NCBI GenBank assembly: GCA_021775515.1
Contig: JAJFHR010000232.1
Location: forward strand, 1-7,355
Reading direction: 5' to 3'
DNA: 7,355 nt
Source: Hyphomicrobiales bacterium
GTDB taxonomy: Bacteria; Pseudomonadota; Alphaproteobacteria; Rhizobiales; JAJFHR01
Made by a program: the position numbers and the translations under genes. Below are positions 1 to 5,433 of the stretch, piece after piece. Position 1 is the first letter of the stretch. Each line of letters opens with the position of its first letter. The notes under the pieces were generated by a model, which searched no databases, had not been told where the DNA came from, and saw only the letters and a program-made list of their open reading frames with translations.

Positions 1-176
1 CACCGGCTTTGCGATAAAGACACGCGCAAAAACAAAGGGTTAAAGCGTGTCTCGCAAAAGTGGGCACCGGTTTTGCGATAAAGACACGCGCAAAAACAAA
101 GGGTTAAAGCGTGTCTCGCAAAAGTGGGCACCGGTTTTGCGATAAAGACGCGCGCAAAAAAGGGTTAAAGTGTGTC
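1..176. repeat. Tandem 64-bp palindromic intergenic repeat (2 full units plus a partial third)
   Basis: Units begin at 1, 65 and 129 with CACCGG, giving an exact 64-bp period. Units 1 and 2 differ by one base (C at 7, T at 71). The third unit is shortened by 3 bases in its A-rich stretch and stops matching at 176. Across each unit junction the DNA forms a long inverted repeat: GCGTGTC then TCGCAAAA (45-59), an 11-base loop (60-70), TTTTGCGA (71-78), a 4-base TAAA bulge, then GACACGC (83-89). The same structure recurs at 109-153 with one G-T wobble. The window opens in mid-element, so the array probably continues to the left. By style it resembles the mosaic palindromic elements scattered between genes in rhizobial Alphaproteobacteria; that assignment is from memory. 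It contains no evident gene. Confidence 0.9.
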
Positions 177-206
177 AAATGAATCCGAAAAAAGGAGACA
201 CGCTTT
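156..206 (-). terminator. Possible rho-independent terminator after the ferredoxin gene, built from a diverged repeat copy
   Basis: Read on the minus strand, 10 bases downstream of the ferredoxin stop codon, AAAGCGTGTC (206-197) can pair with GACACACTTT (176-167), with a single G-T wobble. The loop is 20 bases and includes a small inner TCC/GGA pairing. After the stem come AACCC and then six T residues (161-156). The outer arms match those of the adjacent 64-bp repeat, while its usual core is replaced. The T-run starts five bases beyond the stem, which is farther than ideal, so intrinsic termination is plausible but not certain. Confidence 0.4.
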
Positions 207-215
207 AGGGTTTGA

Positions 216-2294
216 TTATTCTTTATCGCTCAAAAAGTCCTCGGCACTTAGCCGGTCTGCGTCATTTTCGGCACCTAGATCTGCTTCAGCGGCAATATAG
301 TCTTCAGTCGTGCGAATTTTGGGACGAGGACCCCCACGCATCGGCTCGTCAGCAGGATTTTCCATTTGTTCAATGACACGGCAGTCATCGCACATTTTAA
401 TGAGGTTCTGAGACGCGTCATCGGCAAACATCGTATGTTTGCCGCCCAAGACGGAGAGGATATGCTCAACCGTGCTTTTGGTGCCAAAATCCTTGCCGCA
501 GCGAATGCATTCAAAAGGCTCTTCAGAGTGCAGGGTCTCCACCATCATGGCATCCTTCGACAGGTTTAAACCCGGCGAAAGTGTTATGACGTTTTCCGGG
601 CAGGTTGTCCGGCACAGCCCGCATTGAACACAGGCAGCTTCCGTAAACCGAACCTCCGGTTGGTCGGGATTGCCCGCCAGCGCATCTACAGGGCAGGCGC
701 CAATGCAGGCCAGACATAAAGTACACCCGTCGGTATTAATTGAAATGCGGCCGTATGGTGCACCGGCCGGCAGGGGAATTTGCTCCTGAGTTTGCGGGGC
801 GTTTTCGTTAAGTTTGACGATCGCCGTGCGCGCAATATCCCGCTTTCCGCCGGCAACTTCAAAATTCTGTGGCGCAAGTTTTGCCAGGTCAATCGTTTCA
901 TAAAGCAAGTCTTCCACACGGTCGGGATTGTGTTCATCAATCAGACTGACACGAGCCTCATCACCATAGCCCATGGCCGTCAAAATGGCGTTGGTCAGGT
1001 CAACCTGGTCGATCAGACCATCCAATTCATTGCGGCGTTCCTGGTTTACCAGGAAGTAGATTTTTTGCGCACCGAACGCTAAAGCCGAACTTAGAAAGTC
1101 ATGGCCGATCTGAGTGATTTCATTTACCCCAAACGGGATTACGTTAGCGGGTAATCCACGTCCAAAACGCGACATCATAGCAATGGCTTGACTGCCATAG
1201 CTCTCGTCATGGATGAAAAGAACCGGGTTCTTTCCCTTAGCGGCATTGTACCCCTGCAACAATGATTGAACCCGGCCAATCAGATTGACCCGGTCGGGAT
1301 AGTCATAAGAAACCGCACCGGTTGGACAAACGGCCGAACAGGAACCGCAGCCACCGCAAATAACCGGATCAATGCGCACCTTGTCACCATCTGGCTCAAT
1401 TGCCGAAGCCGGACAAATATCCAGACACAGGCTGCACCCGGTCTGGCTGCTACGGGAATGTGCACAAATGGCGTCATTGTAGGTTACGTAAATGGGCTTT
1501 TCGAATTCACCAACTAAATCGCTGATATCAAACATCGCCTGTGCGACGGCTCCCGGTTTTGCCGGATCTACCTGAAAATATCCATCACGGCGCTCAGGTG
1601 AGGCAACCAGCGGCAAATCTCCGGTCATGTCAAAAATGAGACTGCACTGTGAGGATGCGCCATCGCGTTCCATCTGAAACTGCAACGAGGTTTTGGACGA
1701 CGGCACAACGGGCGCGTATTTGTTGACGACAATTTCAAAATCGCCCAAGTGTCCTTTCACGCCAACGATTTCGCCGCGATAAATAGGCAGAGCGGATACC
1801 GATGGCGGCACTACGTCATCACTTTCCTTAAGAAGAAGGGTAACACTCAGCCGGCTGGCGAGACTACTGGCCACCTCAAGGGCCTCTTCGCCCTTGCCGT
1901 AAACCAGGCATACGCCATCAGACTGAATAGCCGTACTTCCGGCGGGCTTTCGGTCAAAAGCTGCTTCTTTGAGGAGCGCGGCAATTTTTGCGGTTGCCTT
2001 GGATTTGGCGCTAGACCAGCCTGCGCGCTCGCGAATATTGACAAATCTTAACGCTGCCTCGTGGGAGGCTTCTTCGGCAAGCTCCCGAAATAACGGCGCT
2101 TCTTGCGTGCAGGCAATCAACAGCGGTTCGTCAATCTCCAGCGCCTGATTAAACGATGGAATTCCCGTGCGGCAAAGATTTGTATGCACCTCAATTTTTT
2201 CGTTGCTGCCCAAGGCTTTACAAAGCTTGGCACCATCAATGTCCATGGTGTTTTCACAATTGCAAACCAACAGATTTTTTGAATTTATTTTCAT
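216..2294 (-). CDS. Large poly-[4Fe-4S] ferredoxin-type protein linked to formate dehydrogenase loci
   Basis: A 692-residue, probably cytoplasmic electron-transfer protein. Four ferredoxin-type cysteine motifs are visible in two pairs. The first pair is C287-x2-C290-x3-C294-P, with C277 as the likely fourth ligand, and C313/C316/C319/C323-P. The second pair is C524/C527/C530/C534-P and C555/C558/C561/C565-P. An N-terminal segment carries further cysteines (CNC at 11-13, then C25, C41 and C62). Between the cluster pairs, residues about 355-415 form a Rossmann-like stretch with HDE at 362-364 and GRGLPA at 378-383. A zinc-ribbon-like pair of CxxC motifs (C596/C599 and C635/C638) precedes an acidic tail. 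The ATG start follows an AT-rich leader without a clear ribosome binding site; no better start is seen. The stop is TAA. In Alphaproteobacteria this family sits beside DUF3305, DUF3306, TorD-like and formate dehydrogenase genes. Here it diverges from the first two. A redox or maturation role for formate dehydrogenase is inferred, not shown. Confidence 0.88.
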   Translation of the reverse strand: MKINSKNLLVCNCENTMDIDGAKLCKALGSNEKIEVHTNLCRTGIPSFNQALEIDEPLLIACTQEAPLFRELAEEASHEAALRFVNIRERAGWSSAKSKATAKIAALLKEAAFDRKPAGSTAIQSDGVCLVYGKGEEALEVASSLASRLSVTLLLKESDDVVPPSVSALPIYRGEIVGVKGHLGDFEIVVNKYAPVVPSSKTSLQFQMERDGASSQCSLIFDMTGDLPLVASPERRDGYFQVDPAKPGAVAQAMFDISDLVGEFEKPIYVTYNDAICAHSRSSQTGCSLCLDICPASAIEPDGDKVRIDPVICGGCGSCSAVCPTGAVSYDYPDRVNLIGRVQSLLQGYNAAKGKNPVLFIHDESYGSQAIAMMSRFGRGLPANVIPFGVNEITQIGHDFLSSALAFGAQKIYFLVNQERRNELDGLIDQVDLTNAILTAMGYGDEARVSLIDEHNPDRVEDLLYETIDLAKLAPQNFEVAGGKRDIARTAIVKLNENAPQTQEQIPLPAGAPYGRISINTDGCTLCLACIGACPVDALAGNPDQPEVRFTEAACVQCGLCRTTCPENVITLSPGLNLSKDAMMVETLHSEEPFECIRCGKDFGTKSTVEHILSVLGGKHTMFADDASQNLIKMCDDCRVIEQMENPADEPMRGGPRPKIRTTEDYIAAEADLGAENDADRLSAEDFLSDKE

Positions 2295-2529
2295 TTTTCA
2301 ACCAATTTTAAAGCCACCGAACCTGCAGGATAATATAGTGGCAAACCTGCGGTAAAGGATGTGGTTTTTCGCATTGGAGAAAAAGATGCTGAATTTTTTA
2401 ATCTGTCGAAGACAACCAAACAATCGAATTCTTTAATTTACAGCCATACGTGTTTCATGATGCGAAATCTAATGCCATAGTGCGCATAACAATGTTACAA
2501 AAGCGAATGAAATTTTTGGCAAAAAACTG
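2295..2529. promoter_or_regulatory. Divergent promoter region between the ferredoxin gene and the DUF3305-DUF3306 pair
   Basis: This 235-bp AT-rich stretch has no credible gene (an 8-codon ATG frame at 2457 was discarded), and it must drive transcription both ways. On the minus strand TATATTATCC (2337-2328) could hold a -10 element for the ferredoxin gene, but no convincing -35 sits at the right distance. Two direct copies of AACCTGC lie at 2320-2326 and 2344-2350, exactly 24 bp apart, flanking that candidate -10. An interrupted palindrome, TAACA-A-TGTTA (2487-2497), lies 32 bp before the DUF3305 start. These could be operator sites. No match to the FNR consensus (TTGAT-N4-ATCAA) was found. 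Confidence 0.5.
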
Positions 2530-3075
2530 ATGGAAGCAACCCAGACATTACAGGTCGGCATTGTCGTTGAGCGACGGAAAGTTGATCATGCCTGGACCGA
2601 TTGGTCGTGGAAAGTCATTGATGTTGTTGCTGAGCCGCCTCCGGTTGATGATTGGACGCAACTACGCTCGGGCGAGGACTGGACCTGGTTTCATGCCGCC
2701 TCCATGCCGGTAGAAATTCATCACAAGGAAACAGAATCCTACGTATTTAATCTGCAGTCAAAAAAGCCTGCCGTTTATGTCGTGCTGACGGATGATGAGG
2801 ATGTGGCAGAAGATATTTCACTGAGAGTTCATCTGGTTACGGTTTCGCCCTATGAGGCTCAGGATTATCTCGATTCTGGTGAAGACATGGTTGAATCGAT
2901 GGAAATGCCGGAGGAAATGATCGCCTGGCTCGAGACATTTGTTGAAGAACACCATGTCGAGGAGCCATTTATCAAGCGGCAGCGCGATAAACATAAGGTT
3001 GAGGAGCACAAATTCGGTCAGGAACCGATTTTTGAACTGAGAAACCGGCAATCACCACAGGTGAAAAATGACTGA
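2530..3075 (+). CDS. DUF3305 domain-containing protein
   Basis: A 181-residue protein without signal peptide or membrane segment, so probably cytoplasmic. It matches the DUF3305 family along its length from memory of its conserved features: the opening VGIVVERRKVDHAW (9-22), a middle block with HHKETESYVFNLQ (64-76), PAVYVVL (80-86), VTVSPYEAQDYLDSGE (103-118), and the C-terminal MPEEMIAW plus HHVEEPFIKR (126-150). The biochemical function of the family is unknown. It is typically encoded with DUF3306 and a large ferredoxin near formate dehydrogenase genes, as here. The ATG at 2530 is the only usable start, because the same frame is closed by TAA at 2470 and no ATG, GTG or TTG occurs between. 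A Shine-Dalgarno sequence is not obvious. Its stop overlaps the next gene by 8 bp, so the two are almost certainly cotranslated. Confidence 0.88.
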   Translation: MEATQTLQVGIVVERRKVDHAWTDWSWKVIDVVAEPPPVDDWTQLRSGEDWTWFHAASMPVEIHHKETESYVFNLQSKKPAVYVVLTDDEDVAEDISLRVHLVTVSPYEAQDYLDSGEDMVESMEMPEEMIAWLETFVEEHHVEEPFIKRQRDKHKVEEHKFGQEPIFELRNRQSPQVKND

Positions 3076-3730
3076 AGATAAGGAATTTTTAAGCCGGTGG
3101 TCTAAACGCAAACTGGCGGTCGAACAGGAAACAGCGGATACCGCAGCACCTGTGGTAGAAGATACGCCAAAGCCCTTGGAGGTCAAACAAGAGCAACTGG
3201 CCCGCCTAGAAGAAGGTGACAGCGAACTTGATACAGACGAGATTGAGCCGGGCGATGCCGAGCCACACCCTGCTGAAGGCATTGATATAGAAGAACTGAA
3301 ATATGATTCAGATTTTACGGTTTTTATGAATGAAAAAGTGCCGGAAACCGTGAGGCGCATGGCGTTGCGGAAATTATGGCGATCCAACCCTATTCTTGCC
3401 AATCTGGACGGCATGAATGATTACGATGAGGACTATACCGATGCTGCCGCGGTATTAATCAATTCGGTTGGAAAAGTGCTCAGCGGCACCCGGGATAAAA
3501 TCTGGGATGATGAAAAAATCGCCGAAGTTGAGGGCAAAGTTGCTGAATCAAACAGTGACCAAGATGATCTTAACAATAAAGATGAGCCAGAGGTTGAGGA
3601 AATCGACGATTTAGACGATTTGGACGTCGAAGACATGGATGATTTCGACGAACTGGAAATCGCCGACAATATCGAGGCCGATGCCGGGGAAAAAACCGAG
3701 GAAAACGAAATCGATAAAAAACCGGTTTAG
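3068..3730 (+). CDS. DUF3306 domain-containing protein with a strongly acidic C-terminal tail
   Basis: A 220-residue soluble protein. Family signatures recalled for DUF3306 are clear: FLSRWSKRKLA at 7-17, then after an acidic linker YDSDFTVFM (79-87), VPETVRRMALRKLWRSNP (91-108) and the LDGMNDYDEDYTD block (113-125). The remaining third is not part of the usual core. Residues about 172-216 are dominated by Asp and Glu with DDLDDLD-like runs, suggesting a disordered, charged tail. The start ATG lies within the overlap ATGACTGA with DUF3305 and is preceded by AGGTGA (3059-3064), a fair ribosome binding site. Function is unknown; linkage with the ferredoxin and DUF3305 points to formate dehydrogenase biogenesis or electron transfer. 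The gene ends 13 bp before the convergent DUF3144-like gene. Confidence 0.88.
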   Translation: MTEDKEFLSRWSKRKLAVEQETADTAAPVVEDTPKPLEVKQEQLARLEEGDSELDTDEIEPGDAEPHPAEGIDIEELKYDSDFTVFMNEKVPETVRRMALRKLWRSNPILANLDGMNDYDEDYTDAAAVLINSVGKVLSGTRDKIWDDEKIAEVEGKVAESNSDQDDLNNKDEPEVEEIDDLDDLDVEDMDDFDELEIADNIEADAGEKTEENEIDKKPV

Positions 3731-3743
3731 CTGGAACCGTTTG

Positions 3744-4037
3744 CTACTCTGGCGTTTTGCTTAAGCCCTCATCTGCAAGGTGTTGGCGCAGCATATCCTG
3801 ATATTCGGCCACCATTTTACCAACAAATTCCTCATGTTTTTCAACACCCAGGACATGTTTTGCGACAAATGCGCTATAGCGTGTTGACGCATAGACAAAC
3901 GCCATGTGTAAATCCGTTGCCTTGACTTTTTTATTTTCACGATTGGCAACATCAATGAATTTATCGGCGACATTGAGAAAGCTGGTTGTGTCCAGATTAC
4001 CTTCAGTCCTTGCCGCCCGGCGGTCTTTGCGATTCAT
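3744..4037 (-). CDS. Small DUF3144-like protein of unknown function
   Basis: A 97-residue protein if started at the ATG at 4037, which gives the opening MNRKDRRAA, a basic N-terminus seen on many small alphaproteobacterial proteins. An in-frame TTG at 4058 would add seven residues. The ATG is favoured because AGGGA lies 9 bases before it. The body resembles the DUF3144 family as I remember it: a helix with FIDVANRENK, then MAFVYASTRYSAFVA, then a C-terminal helix with VAEYQDMLRQHL. All of it looks helical and soluble, with no signal peptide. The gene converges on DUF3306 and is transcribed away from the protease gene. No function can be assigned from sequence or context. Confidence 0.7.
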   Translation of the reverse strand: MNRKDRRAARTEGNLDTTSFLNVADKFIDVANRENKKVKATDLHMAFVYASTRYSAFVAKHVLGVEKHEEFVGKMVAEYQDMLRQHLADEGLSKTPE

Positions 4038-4061
4038 CGATTGTGATCCCTGTGTCAAAAT

Positions 4062-4110
4062 TTGAGTTGCCTAATACTAGAGTAAATTATCATCAATTGG
4101 AATTAATTGA
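4062..4110 (+). promoter_or_regulatory. Candidate promoter and inverted repeat ahead of the protease transcript
   Basis: TTGAGT (4062-4067) and AATTAT (4085-4090) are separated by 17 bases and each matches four of six positions of the sigma-70 consensus. Just downstream, TCAATT (4093-4098) and AATTGA (4105-4110) form a 6-bp inverted repeat with a 6-base spacer. The repeat ends immediately before the GGAG ribosome binding site at 4111-4114, so a bound protein there could block transcription or translation. The region is AT-rich, which makes chance matches easy. Confidence 0.25.
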
Positions 4111-4116
4111 GGAGCA

Positions 4117-4197
4117 ATGAATGACCAGTTTCTAATCTGTTTAGACCAACAGCCTATACCGGCTCGAATGAATTTGACCGAGCGCAGGTATTGCTGA
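4117..4197 (+). CDS. Possible 26-codon leader ORF before the trypsin-like protease gene
   Basis: An ATG at 4117 follows TTGAGGAGCA, the best-looking ribosome binding site in the window (GAGGAG with a short spacer). It opens a 26-residue frame beginning MNDQFLICLDQQPIPARM and ending at TGA (4195-4197). The stop codon overlaps the GAGGG (4196-4200) that would serve a TTG start at 4209 in the protease frame, an arrangement typical of translational coupling. The peptide has no recognisable family, no membrane segment and no run of a single amino acid that would indicate attenuation. Alternatives are that it is a chance frame, or the original 5' end of the protease gene put out of frame by an indel. 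Confidence 0.28.
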   Translation: MNDQFLICLDQQPIPARMNLTERRYC

Positions 4198-4259
4198 GGG
4201 TTTTGCAGTTGAAATGCGCTATTGAAGCGGTAGGTAAATTACCTCATGATGCCGGCCAG

Positions 4260-5411
4260 ATGACAATTCCCGCACCCTATAAAAATTTGCAGAAGCACGT
4301 TTTCTTATTTGGCATGTTCGCAGGCCTTCCCGGATATGCGAGCGCTCAGGAAATTGCCTGCCGGGCTCCCGAACCCGTATGTGCCGCCCGCCAGGCGGTA
4401 TTTGTTATTTCCTCCTTTGACCCGGTGGCAAGTGCGGTACGAATAGCTCCTAATTTGCTGGTAACTAATCGCCATGTGATCGCGGATAAAACTACTGTAT
4501 CGATAATCATGGCAGATGGCGAAAAAATTGACGGCAAGGTAATTCCGACAAATTATGGCGGAGATTTGGTATTAATCGAGGCGAAAAATCTCCCTGTGGG
4601 ACCGGTTTTGCCAACTGCCGAAGCCGATCAAAAATCGAGCCTTTTTACCATTGGAGCTGATTTTTCCCGCCGCAAAATAAGAGTTTATCCGCCGGGGAAA
4701 TTATTACTCAAACCCTCAAAAACCGCCCGTTTCCCGAGACTTTATCACACGGCCTTAAGCCAACCCGGTAATAGTGGTGGGGCACTGGTCGATGAAAAAG
4801 GCCGCCTGATAGGGATCATCACCTCAGGTGGCGAGGGCCGCTTCGAAGCATTTCCGATAACCGCAATCAAAAAATTAAAAACTATGAGTGGCGAGCAATA
4901 CGCAGCAGCCTCGCAAAAAATAGGTGCAGCTCTTAGAAATTGCGTTGAGTTTCAGGAAAAACTGCCACGCGGCAAACGCTTGTCAGCACAAATGGCCAAA
5001 GAGCTTGATGGTATCTGTGCCGTAAGTGGCAACCGCCAGCTTATGGATAGCGCGGCGGTTTTATTGGGTCAGTCGCGCCATTTGGACTTGTCTCAGCAGT
5101 TGTTGAAAAAAGCGCTTATGCGCGATCCGCAAGCCATCAACACCCGCCTCAGCCTGATCACTGCGCTGACTTTTGCCGGTAAATTTGAAGATGCCCTGCC
5201 GCATATAAAAATACTATTGCCGATCATTCCCGAAGACGCAATGTTGCAAAGATTTGCGGTTCAGGCAGGAAAATTTTCCGGTGATATGGCGTTAGCCCGC
5301 GCCGGGCTCGACTTGGTAAAAAAGCACAATCCCGCCCAGGCTGAAGCCGCAACTAGGTTTCTCGAAGCCCCGCTGCGCCCTCGACCGGCACCAAAACGGA
5401 AACCGAATTAG
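4260..5411 (+). CDS. Secreted trypsin-like serine protease with helical TPR-like C-terminus
   Basis: A 383-residue protein if started at the ATG at 4260. Residues 1-29 form a signal peptide (basic start, hydrophobic VFLFGMFAGLPGY, cleavage after ASA), so the mature enzyme is likely periplasmic or secreted. The protease domain has His72 in TNRHVIAD, Asp102 in GGDLVLIEA and Ser172 in QPGNSGGALV. This is a full triad of the chymotrypsin/DegP type, but no PDZ domain is seen. From about residue 260, paired helices (LLKKALMRDPQAINTRLSLI and what follows) resemble one or two TPR units, and the protein ends in a Pro/Arg/Lys tail. The cysteines of CRAPEPVC (34 and 41), C228 and C253 could form disulphides. 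The start is uncertain: TTG at 4209 has GAGGG 8 bases upstream, and TTG at 4191 is the longest form. All share the same mature protein. It converges on the subtilase gene. The substrate is unknown. Confidence 0.82.
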   Translation: MTIPAPYKNLQKHVFLFGMFAGLPGYASAQEIACRAPEPVCAARQAVFVISSFDPVASAVRIAPNLLVTNRHVIADKTTVSIIMADGEKIDGKVIPTNYGGDLVLIEAKNLPVGPVLPTAEADQKSSLFTIGADFSRRKIRVYPPGKLLLKPSKTARFPRLYHTALSQPGNSGGALVDEKGRLIGIITSGGEGRFEAFPITAIKKLKTMSGEQYAAASQKIGAALRNCVEFQEKLPRGKRLSAQMAKELDGICAVSGNRQLMDSAAVLLGQSRHLDLSQQLLKKALMRDPQAINTRLSLITALTFAGKFEDALPHIKILLPIIPEDAMLQRFAVQAGKFSGDMALARAGLDLVKKHNPAQAEAATRFLEAPLRPRPAPKRKPN

Positions 5412-5433
5412 ACAGTTTAATCGTACAGGGTTT

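Noticed and set aside
1..176. CRISPR array
   Set aside because: The units are contiguous 64-bp copies with no variable spacers; both the repeat and the would-be spacer regions are identical between units.
780..1082. 100-residue plus-strand frame within the ferredoxin gene
   Set aside because: It lies entirely antisense to well-supported family sequence, shows no recognisable domain and has no ribosome binding site of note.
2457..2480. Small ORF in the divergent intergenic region
   Set aside because: It is only eight codons with no ribosome binding site, and is out of frame with DUF3305.
3433..3669. Serine-rich 78-residue frame on the minus strand inside DUF3306
   Set aside because: It is the antisense reading of Asp/Glu-rich codons of DUF3306, which has clear family motifs; the poly-Ser composition is an artefact.
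4191..4259. Adding residues from the TTG at 4191 to the protease
   Set aside because: The added 23 residues would precede an otherwise typical signal peptide, and no adequate ribosome binding site sits before 4191. The possibility is kept only as an alternative start.
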